This document shows positions 49,987-59,469 of a stretch of DNA of 64,000 nt, piece after piece. This DNA comes from Oscillibacter sp. 1-3 (lineage in GTDB: Bacteria > Bacillota > Clostridia > Oscillospirales > Oscillospiraceae), in the NCBI RefSeq assembly GCF_000403435.2, contig NZ_KE159707.1, positions 421,607-485,606 on the forward strand, given 5' to 3'. How positions within the stretch are numbered: position 1 is the first letter of the stretch; the number at the start of each line of letters is the position of its first letter. Below the pieces are notes generated by a model. The model ran no database searches. It had not been told where the DNA came from and was given only the letters and a program-made list of their open reading frames with translations. The position numbers and the translations under genes are program-made.

Positions 49987-50463
49987 CTAGGCATTTGCCT
50001 GTCCGGATCCCCGGGGAACTCCGTGCAATCGGAGGTTTGCCTCTTCTAACAATTCGATGAGATGAGGCTCTGCCTGTGTGATTTCGGCGAAATCAAAAGC
50101 GGTCTGCCCTGGCCGGTCGCCTAAGGAGGGATCTGCGCCATGGTCAACCAGAAGCCGGACGATCTCCTGACGCTGCTCTGTTCTTTTTAGGAATACCGCC
50201 GCCAATGGACGGACGCCGTCGCGGCGGCCGATGTTGGGGTCGGCGCCGGCCTCCAACAGCAGCTTGACAACGTCGGCCTTATGCTGCATCACAGCGATCA
50301 TCAGGTAGGTATATCCCTCGGAATTTGATATGTTCACATCCGGAATGTTCTGAATAGTGGCCTGGATTCGCCGAAATTGACCTGTGACGCTGCCTCTGGC
50401 CAACTCGGTTTTGTACACCGCCATTTCATTCAGCAATCGATCCATTTCACCGCTGCGCCGCAT
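49987..50463 (-). CDS. Ankyrin-repeat protein
   Basis: 158 residues. Three to four ankyrin repeats: EGYTYLMIAVMQHKADVVKLLLEAGADPN, then DGVRPLAAVFLKR...IVRLLVDHGADPS and GQTAFDFAE. No signal peptide. A small protein-binding module with no known partner; ATG behind GGGGGAAA. It ends about 50 bp after the start of the preceding gene's region and may form its own unit. Confidence 0.85.
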   Translation of the reverse strand: MRRSGEMDRLLNEMAVYKTELARGSVTGQFRRIQATIQNIPDVNISNSEGYTYLMIAVMQHKADVVKLLLEAGADPNIGRRDGVRPLAAVFLKRTEQRQEIVRLLVDHGADPSLGDRPGQTAFDFAEITQAEPHLIELLEEANLRLHGVPRGSGQANA

Positions 50464-50514
50464 ATTATTTCCCCCGTCACCATTTGGAGATGCCGCCTGT
50501 TTCGGCCGCTCACA

Positions 50515-51603
50515 CTATTTGTAATACGCCACCAGCAGATCCACCACGGTGCCGTAGGACTGTATGCCCCGCTCGTCGCCGTAGGACTTGAGCATGCTGT
50601 CGTAGACCTTGGTGGAGACCTGTTTGACAGCAGAGTCCCGGAACTGGGCCCAGTAGGCGTTGTTGTACTGGAGGTCCGCCCGGACGGTCTTTGGCAGCGT
50701 CTCCCGGAGGGCCCAATAGGCGTCCGGGTCCAGGGAGTACAGGGCGTTGCCCAGGTAGATGTACCCCATCAGCCAGCCGGAGTAGACGTAGGCGGGGTTT
50801 TTGCTGGTGGTGGAGGCCAGCACCGCCAGGAAGTTGCACTCCTGCTCCGAGGCAATGCCCCGCTGGTGGGCCAGCTCGTGGGCCGCCGTGGAGGGCAGGA
50901 GGCAGGCGGGGCTGTCGATGTTCACGTTGGACTCCCCGGTGTAGGCGCAGTAGAAGCCGGTGAAGTCCATTCGGCTCATGAGCCGGGAGAAGAACATGGG
51001 CTTCACCCCCTTGTCCTCGAAGGCCAGGAAGGGGAACTCCTCCTCCAGCGCGTCATAGACATACGGGCTGTCCGCCAGGATCTTTTGCCAGGACACGGCA
51101 AACACGCCGTTTTCGTCCCGGGGGACGGCGCCTGCCGAGAGGGCCGTCTGCTCCGCAAAGTATGCCGTCACGGATTTGAGGTCCTCTGGGGCCACGGGCT
51201 GGGCATAGATGCCGGACTTGTCCTGAAAGCTGTCCGTCCAGAAGCTGAGCCCCCACAGGAAGAAGAACAGGGTGTAGACGGTTACAAAGGCACAGACGGC
51301 GCCCAGCGCCGCGCCGTAGGCCCGCCGCCCCCGGCGTCCTTTGGCCCGGAGGACGGCAATGACGCTCCAGACCAGGTAGCCCAGTCCCAGCAGGGCGGCC
51401 AGGACGTAGATCGCCTCCATAACGGAGAAATCCACCCGGTAGCACACCTCGCCCAGCCCCCGGCGCAGGGGGATGGTGACATGCTCCGCCAGGGCGTTCA
51501 TCCAGATCCGGTTCCCCCGGCACAGCCGGAGGGCCAGCAGGACAATCAGAGAGGCCAGCAGCCAAATATGCAGTTTTTTGTGCCGGAGAAAAAACTTTTT
51601 CAT
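50515..51603 (-). CDS. DUF3810 membrane protein with zinc-protease-like motif
   Basis: 362 residues. Three N-terminal membrane helices (about 13-30, 62-82, 98-120), then a large domain with AAHELAHQRG (HExxH-like, about residue 242) and a following EQECNFLA glutamate. This is the DUF3810 layout, a probable membrane-anchored metallopeptidase with unknown substrate. Confidence 0.82.
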   Translation of the reverse strand: MKKFFLRHKKLHIWLLASLIVLLALRLCRGNRIWMNALAEHVTIPLRRGLGEVCYRVDFSVMEAIYVLAALLGLGYLVWSVIAVLRAKGRRGRRAYGAALGAVCAFVTVYTLFFFLWGLSFWTDSFQDKSGIYAQPVAPEDLKSVTAYFAEQTALSAGAVPRDENGVFAVSWQKILADSPYVYDALEEEFPFLAFEDKGVKPMFFSRLMSRMDFTGFYCAYTGESNVNIDSPACLLPSTAAHELAHQRGIASEQECNFLAVLASTTSKNPAYVYSGWLMGYIYLGNALYSLDPDAYWALRETLPKTVRADLQYNNAYWAQFRDSAVKQVSTKVYDSMLKSYGDERGIQSYGTVVDLLVAYYK

Positions 51604-51733
51604 GTTGTTAAACTACTTTCATTGCCTTGGGCGAAGCCCCCGCCTTGGAAAACTGTGAATTAATTTGGGGAAGATACCGGAGATATGGCCGGGCCGGGCC
51701 GCCCCGCCCGGCCCCGGACTCGGCGGACCGGCC

Positions 51734-52468
51734 TCACTCGGCGGCGGCCAGCAGCTGCCGTGTGTACGTCTCTTTGGGATTGTCAAAAATCTCCGCCACG
51801 GTCCCCTGCTCCACAATGCACCCCCGCTTCATCACCAGCACCCGGTCGCAGAGCTGATAGACCACATTCAGATCGTGGGAGATGAAAAGGTAGCTCAGAT
51901 CCAGCTCGTTCCGCAGATTTTTCAGCAGCTCCAGAATCTGGGCCTGAATGGTCACGTCCAGGGCGGACACCGGCTCGTCGGCAATGAGAAACCGGGGCCG
52001 CTGAATCAGGGCCGCGGCGATGGACACCCGCTGCCGCTGCCCGCCGGAGAGCTCCCCGGGCTTTGCCGCCAGGCACTCCGCCGGCAGCTCCACCCGCTCC
52101 AGCATCTCCCGCACCCGGCGCTTCCGCTCCTCCGGACCGTATTTTCCAAAGATCCGCAGGGGCTCCTCCAGAATCCAGGAGACGGGGTAGGCGGGGTTCA
52201 GGGAGCTGTAGGGGTCCTGAAAGATCATCTGGGGACGCCTGGTGTAGTGGATTACCTCTCCCTGGTCCGGCTTGACCATCCCCAGAATGGTTCGGGCCAG
52301 GGTGGACTTGCCGGTGCCGGACTCCCCCACAAGACCCAGGATCTCGCCGTGGCGCACGTCAAAGGTCACGTCGTGGAGCACCTCCTGGTACGCCCCCCGC
52401 CGGAGGGCGCCGCCCTCCCGGTAGCCGCTGGTGACGTGCCGGAGAGACAGGACAGCTTCTCCGCTCAT
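51734..52468 (-). CDS. oppF: Oligopeptide-type ABC transporter ATPase (OppF-like)
   Basis: 244 residues. Walker [10 protein letters not shown], signature [11 protein letters not shown], Walker [10 protein letters not shown], and the C-terminal ETYTRQLL typical of Opp/Dpp ATPases, but without the longer C-terminal domain of classical OppF. Last gene of the operon; overlaps oppD by 4 bp. Confidence 0.9.
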   Translation of the reverse strand: MSGEAVLSLRHVTSGYREGGALRRGAYQEVLHDVTFDVRHGEILGLVGESGTGKSTLARTILGMVKPDQGEVIHYTRRPQMIFQDPYSSLNPAYPVSWILEEPLRIFGKYGPEERKRRVREMLERVELPAECLAAKPGELSGGQRQRVSIAAALIQRPRFLIADEPVSALDVTIQAQILELLKNLRNELDLSYLFISHDLNVVYQLCDRVLVMKRGCIVEQGTVAEIFDNPKETYTRQLLAAAE

Positions 52469-53256
52469 AGGGTCTCCTCCCTTCTCTGCCGGGTGGGGAT
52501 GGCGGCAATCAGCCGCTGGGTGTAGGGGTGCCGGGGATGGTGGAACACGGCGTCCGTCTCCCCCTCCTCCACCAGGACGCCCCGCTGCATCACCGCCACA
52601 TGGCCGCAGAGCTTGCGCACCACGTTGAGGTTGTGGGAGATGAACAGCATGGAGATGCCGCTCTCGGCGTTCAGCTTTTTCAGCAGCTCCAGAATCTGGG
52701 CCTGGATGGTTACGTCCAGGGCGGTGGTGGGCTCATCCAAAAGCAGCAGCTTTGGCCGGATGACAATGGCCGCGGCGATCATGGCCCGCTGGAGCATCCC
52801 GCCGGAGAGCTGGTGGGGGTACTTGCCGCAGACCCCCTCCGGGTCCGGCAGCTCCACCGCCTCCAGGGCCTCCAGGGCCAGCCGCTTCCGCTCCGCCCGG
52901 GGGAGGTTTTGGTGGATGGAGAGGACCTCCTCCACCTGGGGGCCGATCTTCATCAGGGGGTCCATGGCGCTCATCGGCTCCTGAAATACCACGCCGATCT
53001 CCCTGCCCTGGATCTTTCGCAGCTCCGAGCGGGGGATATGGAGCAGCTCCCGTCCATCCAGCAGGATCTCGCCGGAGTAATCGCACCGGCTCCGGGGCAG
53101 CAGCCCCGCCACGCTCATGGCGGTGACGGATTTGCCGGAGCCGGATTCCCCCACAAGGCCCAGGATCTCGCCGTCATGGATGGTGAGGGACACCCCCGCC
53201 ACGGCCTCCCGGTCCCGGTTGTGAAACTTGACATGCAGATCTCGAATTTCCAGCAT
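52465..53256 (-). CDS. oppD: Oligopeptide-type ABC transporter ATPase (OppD-like)
   Basis: 263 residues. Walker [10 protein letters not shown], signature [11 protein letters not shown], Walker [10 protein letters not shown], and the HPYTQRLI tail. Shorter than E. coli OppD (about 335), lacking the C-terminal cluster region. Start at 53256 (MLEIRDLHV) overlaps the permease stop by one base. Confidence 0.9.
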   Translation of the reverse strand: MLEIRDLHVKFHNRDREAVAGVSLTIHDGEILGLVGESGSGKSVTAMSVAGLLPRSRCDYSGEILLDGRELLHIPRSELRKIQGREIGVVFQEPMSAMDPLMKIGPQVEEVLSIHQNLPRAERKRLALEALEAVELPDPEGVCGKYPHQLSGGMLQRAMIAAAIVIRPKLLLLDEPTTALDVTIQAQILELLKKLNAESGISMLFISHNLNVVRKLCGHVAVMQRGVLVEEGETDAVFHHPRHPYTQRLIAAIPTRQRREETL

Positions 53257-54059
53257 CACGATCCCTCCCCGTTCCGGCGCTGCAGCCCCTCGCCAATGAG
53301 GCCGACGCTGAACACCATCAGGATGATGACAAGACCTGTGCCGGCGGCGTACCAAGGGGCGATGCCGAACATCCCCTGGGCCTCGGAGAGCATATAGCCA
53401 AGAGAGGCGTCCGGCGGCGTGACGCCGATGCCCAAGTAGCTCATGGAGGCCTCCGCCAGCACGGCGTTGTTGAAGCCAATGGTCAGGGCCGGCAGCAGCA
53501 CATGCATGACGTTGGGCAGGATGTGTACCAGCAGAATCCGCCCGCTGCCCGCGCCCATGAGCCGGGCGCTTTTGACGTAGTTCACGTCCCGGAGGGCGGC
53601 GAAGGCCGTCCGGGTGATCCGGGCGAAGCCGGGGATGAACACCAGCCCCAGGGCCAGGATCACGTTGAGCTTCTTTCCCGGCCCCAGGACGCTGATGACC
53701 ACCAGGGCCAGCAGGACGCTGGGGAAGGCGGTGAGGGCGTCGTTGACCCGCATCAAAATCTCGTCCACAACGCCGCCGAAATACCCGGTGAGGGCCCCCA
53801 CCGCCGTGCCGCACACGGCGCCGATGGCCACGGTGGCCAGGGCAATGGAGGCGGTGGCCCCGGCGCCCTTCATCACCCGGCTGAGAATATCCCGGCCGAA
53901 GTTGTCCGTACCCATCAGATGGGCCAGGGAGGGGCCGGAGCGGTCCATGCTCATGGCGTTGGGGTCGCAGGGCGTCCAGAAAAAGCCCAGGAGAATCAGC
54001 GCCGCCGTCAGTCCCGCCAGGATCAGTCCGGCGGTGAGATAACCGTTTCGCCGTCTCAT
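53256..54059 (-). CDS. oppC: Oligopeptide-type ABC permease (OppC-like)
   Basis: 267 residues, about six membrane helices. N-terminal GPSLAHLMGTDNFGRDILSR motif of the OppC/DppC group and the coupling EAA-type loop (AALRDVNYVKSARLMGAGS). Forms the channel with the OppB-like protein. Confidence 0.9.
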   Translation of the reverse strand: MRRRNGYLTAGLILAGLTAALILLGFFWTPCDPNAMSMDRSGPSLAHLMGTDNFGRDILSRVMKGAGATASIALATVAIGAVCGTAVGALTGYFGGVVDEILMRVNDALTAFPSVLLALVVISVLGPGKKLNVILALGLVFIPGFARITRTAFAALRDVNYVKSARLMGAGSGRILLVHILPNVMHVLLPALTIGFNNAVLAEASMSYLGIGVTPPDASLGYMLSEAQGMFGIAPWYAAGTGLVIILMVFSVGLIGEGLQRRNGEGS

Positions 54060-55006
54060 GTGTCACCTCCCAGACGCAGCCGCGGATCGATCCGTTGGTT
54101 GATAATGTCCGCCGCCGTGCCCGCCAGCACCACCCAGAAGGCCAGAATCACCACAATGGCCTGGACCACCGGGTAGTCCCGGTTGGAGATGGAGGCCACC
54201 AGCATTCTCCCCAGGCCGGGAATGACGAACACCTGCTCCACCACAATGCCGGCAGCCACGATCTCCGCCATGGTCTGGGCCAGGAGCGTGACCACCGGGG
54301 CCAGGGCGTTTTTCAGCACGTGGCGGTACAGCACCCGCCGCCATCCCGCCCCCCGGGAGATGGCGGTGCGGACGTAGTCCCTCCGCATCTCGGTGAGAAT
54401 GGTTCCCCGGAGCATCCGCACCGTCATGGCCACGCGGGGAATGGCAATGGCGATGGCGGCAAAGAAGAGGTACTTCACCGCGCCGAAGAAATCCGATCCC
54501 AGCTCCGGAAAGCTGCCGGGCATGAACCACTTCAGCGCAATGCCAAACCCCCAGGACAGCAGGATGCCGGTGAAGAAGGAGGGCACCGCCATGCACAGCT
54601 GGTTGAAAACAGTGCCAAGGCCGTCCAGCGCTCCGCCGGACCTGGCGGCGGAGCAGAGCCCCAGGGGGATGGAGACGATGGTAATCAGGAAAAAGCACAA
54701 AATGCTCAGGCACAGCGTCACCAGCACCTTGGGGGCGATCAGGTCCCACACGGGCTGATTGTACTTGATGGAGATCCCCAGGTCTCCGGTGAAAAAGCCC
54801 AGGAGCCAGGAGATGTAGCGCACCGGCAGGGGCCTGTCCAGCCCCAGCTCCGCCCGCAGAGCCGCCAGACGCTCCGGCGTGGCCTGGGTGCCCAGGATGA
54901 TCTCCGCCGCGTCGCCGGAGATCAGAGAAAAGGCCGTAAACGCCAGAAGGGAGACGATGACCATGGTGAGAAGCATGGCCGCAATTTTTTTGGCAGCGTA
55001 CTTCAT
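54056..55006 (-). CDS. oppB: Oligopeptide-type ABC permease (OppB-like)
   Basis: 316 residues with six helices. The family N-terminus (KIAAMLLTMVIVSLLAFTAF), LGLDRPLPVRYISWL and the EAA-type loop (EMRRDYVRTAISRGAGWRRV) are clear. ATG at 55006 is set by GGGAGGCGAG; the frame continues upstream into a MITE-like repeat without a ribosome site. Confidence 0.9.
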   Translation of the reverse strand: MKYAAKKIAAMLLTMVIVSLLAFTAFSLISGDAAEIILGTQATPERLAALRAELGLDRPLPVRYISWLLGFFTGDLGISIKYNQPVWDLIAPKVLVTLCLSILCFFLITIVSIPLGLCSAARSGGALDGLGTVFNQLCMAVPSFFTGILLSWGFGIALKWFMPGSFPELGSDFFGAVKYLFFAAIAIAIPRVAMTVRMLRGTILTEMRRDYVRTAISRGAGWRRVLYRHVLKNALAPVVTLLAQTMAEIVAAGIVVEQVFVIPGLGRMLVASISNRDYPVVQAIVVILAFWVVLAGTAADIINQRIDPRLRLGGDT

Positions 55007-55024
55007 GGTCTCGCCTCCCTCTGG

Positions 55025-55182
55025 AGCCTGTTTAATATCTCCGGGCATGCCGGGCGGATGGGGGGCTTCCCGCCAATCAAGAAAAATTTTTGCAGGCGGG
55101 CCGCCGCCCGGCAAGAAGACTTAACGAAGAGCGGCGGAAAAAGGCCCTCCCATGCGGTGTGCCCGGAGACTTTAAGCAGGCT
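55025..55182. repeat. Diverged MITE-like element inside the opp operon
   Basis: Imperfect terminal inverted repeats of about 35-40 bp (AGCCTG..TTAA..TCTCCGGGCA and its complement). The core GCCAATCAAG-AAAAATTTTTGCAGGCGGGC...CGCCCGGCAAGAA-ACTTAACG-AGAG-GGCGGA matches the core of 48678-48843 closely. It fills most of the 213-bp gap between the binding-protein gene and oppB. Confidence 0.8.
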
Positions 55183-55219
55183 TGCCGGCCGCCCTGTAAA
55201 TGGCCGGATATTCATAGGA

Positions 55220-56764
55220 TCACTCGTAACGGACCGTGGAGAGGTCCAGCACGTAGATGGGATAGAACTGCAGGCCGGTGAGCCCCTTGCGGACGGCCAC
55301 CAGGTCCGCAAGGTCCTGGATGTAGACGTTGGCGGCGTTCTCCGCCAGGTTTTCCAGCATCTGCTTGTAGACGGCGGTCTGCTCCGCATCGTCAAAGGAC
55401 GCCAAGGCCTGGGCAAAGAGGGCGTCATACTCCGCATTGTTATAATTGATAAAGTTATTACTGGCAGTAGAGGAGAACCGCTCCAGCAGAGCCCGGGCGG
55501 TCATGTTGGAGGCGTCCACGCCCACTACGGTGGACTGGAACTGCCGTCCCGCATACACATCGGAGAGCCACGTGCCCCACTCCACCAGCTGGATCTCGGC
55601 GGTGACGCCGATCTGGGCCAGCTGGTTTACAATCACCTGGGCGGTGTCGATGTGTGGCTGGTAGTTGGAGGGCACGGTGATGGTCATGGAGAAGCCGTCG
55701 GGATACCCGGCGTCCGCCAGCAGAGCCTTGGCCTTCTCCAGATCCGGGGTGTAGCGGGTGATGAGGCTTTCATCGAAATACTTGCCGAAGGCGGGGTACA
55801 TGCTGGAGCCGATGGGGTGGCCGTACCCGGCGAAGGCGATGTCGATAATGCCCTGCTTGTCCACGGCATAGCACAGGGCCTGCCGGACCCGGATGTCGTC
55901 AAAGGGCTTCTCGGCGTTGTTGAGGTACAGGGCCTGCACCAGGTTCATGGTGCCCTCTTCGATGTTGAAGTCGTTTTCCAGCTGGGCGGCGTTGGTGCTG
56001 GAGAGGTGGGCGAACAGATCCACGGCCCCGCTCTGGAGGCTGACGATGATGCCGTCCGTGTTCTCCATAATTTTGAAGGTCACCTTCTCCAGATACGCCG
56101 GGGTGCCCCAGTAGCCGTCAAACCGCTCCAGCACAATGTTGTCCTGGGCGGCCCGGGAGACAAACTTGAAGGGGCCGGTGCCCACAGGGGCGGTATCCTG
56201 CTGGTCGTAGCCCTCCGGCAGGATGGCCAGGGTCAGATAGGACAGGAATTCGGTATTGGGCTGGTCCAGGGTGATGGTCACGGCAGAGTCGTCCGCCGTG
56301 ATGCTCCGGACAGCAGAAAGCGCCGGGACCAGAGGCTCTCCCTCCGAGTCGTCGGCGCAGCGTTGGATGGAATATACCACATCCCCAGTGTCTACCGGCT
56401 CGCCGTTGTGGAACTGTACGCCCTGCCGCAGGGTGAAGGTGTACGTGGTCTTGTCCTCGGAAAGCTCGTAGTGGTCGGCGACCGCGGGGATCAGATCTCC
56501 GTCAGGTGTGGGCTTCATCAGGCCCTCAAATACGTTGAACATGACTTCCTTGGTTCCTGCCGCCACCGCTTTGTGGGGGTCAAGACTGTCGTCCAGGTCC
56601 TGGGCGATGCCAACGGTGATCTCGTTGGCTGTCTCGCCGGTAGAGCCGATGGTGGGTTCCTGTCCGTCCGCTGTCCGCTGCTCTGTGCTGCCGTCTTTGC
56701 ATCCGCAGAGTACGGCGCTCAGGAGGCTGACCAGAAGAAGGAGCGAGAGAAGTTTCTTCCGCAT
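55220..56764 (-). CDS. oppA: ABC transporter solute-binding lipoprotein (family 5) of the opp operon
   Basis: 514 residues. Lipobox VLCGC near residue 22; family-5 segments LDDSLDPHKAVAAGTKEVMFNVFEGL and YTFTLRQGVQFHNGEPVDTGDVVYS. It captures peptides or nickel-type ligands and delivers them to the OppB/OppC permease encoded next. First gene of the five-gene operon. Confidence 0.9.
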   Translation of the reverse strand: MRKKLLSLLLLVSLLSAVLCGCKDGSTEQRTADGQEPTIGSTGETANEITVGIAQDLDDSLDPHKAVAAGTKEVMFNVFEGLMKPTPDGDLIPAVADHYELSEDKTTYTFTLRQGVQFHNGEPVDTGDVVYSIQRCADDSEGEPLVPALSAVRSITADDSAVTITLDQPNTEFLSYLTLAILPEGYDQQDTAPVGTGPFKFVSRAAQDNIVLERFDGYWGTPAYLEKVTFKIMENTDGIIVSLQSGAVDLFAHLSSTNAAQLENDFNIEEGTMNLVQALYLNNAEKPFDDIRVRQALCYAVDKQGIIDIAFAGYGHPIGSSMYPAFGKYFDESLITRYTPDLEKAKALLADAGYPDGFSMTITVPSNYQPHIDTAQVIVNQLAQIGVTAEIQLVEWGTWLSDVYAGRQFQSTVVGVDASNMTARALLERFSSTASNNFINYNNAEYDALFAQALASFDDAEQTAVYKQMLENLAENAANVYIQDLADLVAVRKGLTGLQFYPIYVLDLSTVRYE

Positions 56765-56906
56765 GTCGATTTCTCCTTTACATCACTGCTCCCAAGGGAG
56801 TCAGTGTTGGGCGGATACTGTCCGCCCCTCAGATATGATCGGCTCTATTCAGTTGTCGGCGCTGTTTCGCGTCTGCGGCGTTCTATGCAAAACCCCGCCG
56901 CAAGAG

Positions 56907-56959
56907 AATACAGCCTTCGGGGTCGTTATTTTTCTAACGAGACCCCGCAAGGCTGTATT
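56907..56959. repeat. Long hairpin upstream of the opp operon
   Basis: AATACAGCCTT pairs with AAGGCTGTATT (11 bp), then CGGGGTC with GACCCCG, then GTTA with TAAC, with small bulges. There is no U-run on either strand. It lies between the AI-2E gene stop (57070) and the binding-protein start (56764). It may be an attenuator, processing stem or another small palindromic repeat. Confidence 0.6.
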
Positions 56960-57069
56960 GTACACGATAGGCCGCCGGATTGCAACCCCTTTTCCCACGA
57001 TTTTCTCGCAGGAAAGTCAAATCATTTTATGGAAAATGGAAATACTTCCGGCCGGGGCCGGTTCCGCCG

Positions 57070-58365
57070 TCAAGGGGCCCCGCCCTCCAGCTCCTCCACA
57101 ACCGGGGCCGGAGGCCCGGGGGACGCTTCCTTCCCGGAGGAGCCGGGCACACCGCCGGCGTAGGCGTCCACCTCCAGGGGAAGCCGTTTCTTTTTCAGGC
57201 GCGTGTCCACCAGGAAGGTGAAGAGGCTGTACAGGCACGCGCACACCGGCACGCCGAAGAACATCCCCGGCAGGCCGAAGAAGCTGCCGCCCACTAAGAT
57301 GGCGATGATGACCCAAAGGCTTGACAACCCCGTGGTGTCCCCCAGGATCTTGGGGCCGATAACGTTGCCGTCCAGCTGCTGGAGCACCAGGATGAAGAGC
57401 AGAAAGTACAGCGCCTTCATGGGGGAGACCAGCAGAATCAAAAAGGCGCTGGGCACGGCCCCCAGGAAGGGGCCGAAGAAGGGGATGATGTTGGTGATGC
57501 CCACGATGACAGATACCAGGGGCGTATAGGGAAATTTCAGGATGGAACAGCTGATAAAGCACAAAATACCGATAATCAGGGAGTCCAGCAGCTTGCCCCG
57601 GACAAAGCCGGAGAAGATGACGTCCACCCGGTGGACGCCCCGCAGCACCCAGCCGGCGTTTTTCCGGGAGAACAGGCCGCAGGCCGTCCTCCGGGCGAAG
57701 GCGGCGCAGTATTCCTTGGCGGAGAGCAGGTAGATGGAGACGATGACGCCCACCAGTAGATTTTTCAAAAAGTTCACCAGGCCCACGACGCTGCCGGCGG
57801 CCAAGCTCATCACCGTCTGGGCCTGGGAGAGGGCCTTTTGCAGCCAGTCCGCAATGTCGTGGGCATTCAGCCAGCCGGTGATGTCCTGATAGTAGCCGTT
57901 CAGCTGACTCACCACCAGGTCTTCCATGTCCGGATAGGTGGCAAGCAGCGTCTCCACCCAGCCGGCGATGGTGTTGTAGTAGTTCTCCACGTTGCTCACC
58001 AGCTGGAGCACGCTCTTGTAGAGCTCCGGCAGCAGCACCGAGGCCAGGATGTAGAACACGAGGCACACCAGCAGCCATGTCAGCAGCAGGCTGGCCGCCC
58101 GGGCGGCGGGGGCGGTGAAGCGGCCCTTCTCCCGGGCCCTCCGCACCTGGTCGGGGAAGAGGCGGACCTCAAAGAAATTCACCACAGGCGCCAGCAGATA
58201 GGCCATGAAGGCGCCGTAGAGGATGGGCCGGACGGCGGTCAGCAGCTGCCGCCAGACGTTCAGTAGCCAGTGGCGGCCAAACAGGGTGTCATAAAAGAGC
58301 AGGATGGCCCCCACGGTCAAAAACACCGTGACGCCGCTCTTCACATGCTCGCTTTTTCGATTCAT
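57070..58365 (-). CDS. AI-2E family transporter (UPF0118)
   Basis: 431 residues, seven to eight membrane helices. Family landmarks: PILYGAFMAYLLAPVVNFFE, the long amphipathic middle, GITNIIPFFGPFLGAVP and QQLDGNVIGPKILGD. Relatives export AI-2 or act as Na+/H+ antiporters. The last 35 residues (YAGGVPGSSGKEASPGPPAP...) are low-complexity. Start at 58365 chosen for the first complete family N-terminus. Confidence 0.88.
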   Translation of the reverse strand: MNRKSEHVKSGVTVFLTVGAILLFYDTLFGRHWLLNVWRQLLTAVRPILYGAFMAYLLAPVVNFFEVRLFPDQVRRAREKGRFTAPAARAASLLLTWLLVCLVFYILASVLLPELYKSVLQLVSNVENYYNTIAGWVETLLATYPDMEDLVVSQLNGYYQDITGWLNAHDIADWLQKALSQAQTVMSLAAGSVVGLVNFLKNLLVGVIVSIYLLSAKEYCAAFARRTACGLFSRKNAGWVLRGVHRVDVIFSGFVRGKLLDSLIIGILCFISCSILKFPYTPLVSVIVGITNIIPFFGPFLGAVPSAFLILLVSPMKALYFLLFILVLQQLDGNVIGPKILGDTTGLSSLWVIIAILVGGSFFGLPGMFFGVPVCACLYSLFTFLVDTRLKKKRLPLEVDAYAGGVPGSSGKEASPGPPAPVVEELEGGAP

Positions 58366-58578
58366 CCGGCACCGCCTCTTTTCCACAGCGGCCCTCCAGG
58401 CTCCGCGGCAGAGAAGGCGGAGCCGCCGCCCGGCGGCATTTCCCGGGCATTTTGAGCGCAGCTGTATAGTATATTTCATTTTACACAAAGGCCCGGGGAA
58501 TTGCAATCCTGATTTTCCCGTGGTATACTGCTTTTGCATGATTTTATTGCGTTTGCGTCAGGAGGCGCTGTCAAAAAC

Positions 58579-59469
58579 ATGGAACCGAAAAAACTGCTGA
58601 TGATCGTCAATCCCAGGGCGGGACGGCACAAATCCCGGGGGCCGCTGTTCGACGCGGCGGCGATACTCTCTCAGGCGGGGTATCTCCTCTCCATCCACAA
58701 CACCACCGCCCGGCCCGGCGACGCGGCCGATACCGCCGCGTCCGCCGGCGGAACCTATGACGCGGTAGCGGCGGTGGGCGGCGACGGAACGCTGAACGAG
58801 GTGGTCAACGGCCTGATGCGGCTGGATTGCCCGCCTCTGCTGGGCTACCTGCCCCAGGGCAGCACCAACGATTTCGCCTCCAGCCTGCGTCTGCCCGGAA
58901 AGCCGGCGGAGGCTGCGGCGGCCATGGTGTCCGGCACGCCCCGCCGTCTGGACGTGGGACGCTGGAACGAGCGGTATTTTGTGTACGTGGCCTCCTTCGG
59001 GGCCTTTACCCGCAGCTCCTACACCGCCTCCCAGGCCGCCAAGAACGCCCTGGGCCACTTCGCCTATATCCTGGAGGGCATGAAGGATTTGAACAGCCTG
59101 CGGCCCTACCGGGTGAAGCTCACCGCCGACGGGGAGGTTCTGGACGGGGAGTATCTCTTCGGCGCGGTGTGCAACTCCACCTCCATCGGCGGGCTGATGA
59201 AGCTGGAGGAGGAGCGGGTGGTGCTGGACGACGGGAAATTCGAGCTGCTGCTGATCCCCAACCCCCGCACCCCGGCGGACCTTCAGAACCTGGTGGTGGC
59301 GCTGCTGAACCAGCAGTACGACAGCGAGGGACTTGTGTTCCGCCACGTGTCCTCCCTCCATCTGGAGACGGAGGAGAAACTGCCTTGGTCTCTGGACGGG
59401 GAGTACGCGCCGAGCCTTCCGGCGGTGGACATTGAAAACCGCCGCCAGGCGCTGGAGATGCTGCTGTGA
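58579..59469 (+). CDS. Diacylglycerol/lipid kinase family protein
   Basis: 296 residues. N-terminal NPRAGR (about 10-15), nucleotide loop VGGDGTLNEVVNGL (about 68-81), PQGSTNDFA (about 95-103) and the C-terminal SLDGEYAPSLP segment are the DgkB/YegS-type signature. It phosphorylates a lipid such as diacylglycerol with ATP. Overlaps the following Nudix gene by 4 bp. Confidence 0.92.
   Translation: MEPKKLLMIVNPRAGRHKSRGPLFDAAAILSQAGYLLSIHNTTARPGDAADTAASAGGTYDAVAAVGGDGTLNEVVNGLMRLDCPPLLGYLPQGSTNDFASSLRLPGKPAEAAAAMVSGTPRRLDVGRWNERYFVYVASFGAFTRSSYTASQAAKNALGHFAYILEGMKDLNSLRPYRVKLTADGEVLDGEYLFGAVCNSTSIGGLMKLEEERVVLDDGKFELLLIPNPRTPADLQNLVVALLNQQYDSEGLVFRHVSSLHLETEEKLPWSLDGEYAPSLPAVDIENRRQALEMLL

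Noticed and set aside
54095..57163. Open plus-strand frame of more than 1,000 codons
   Set aside because: It is antisense to oppB and the binding-protein gene, rich in Gly/His/Gln and Arg as expected from the opposite strand of high-GC codons, with no ribosome site or domain.
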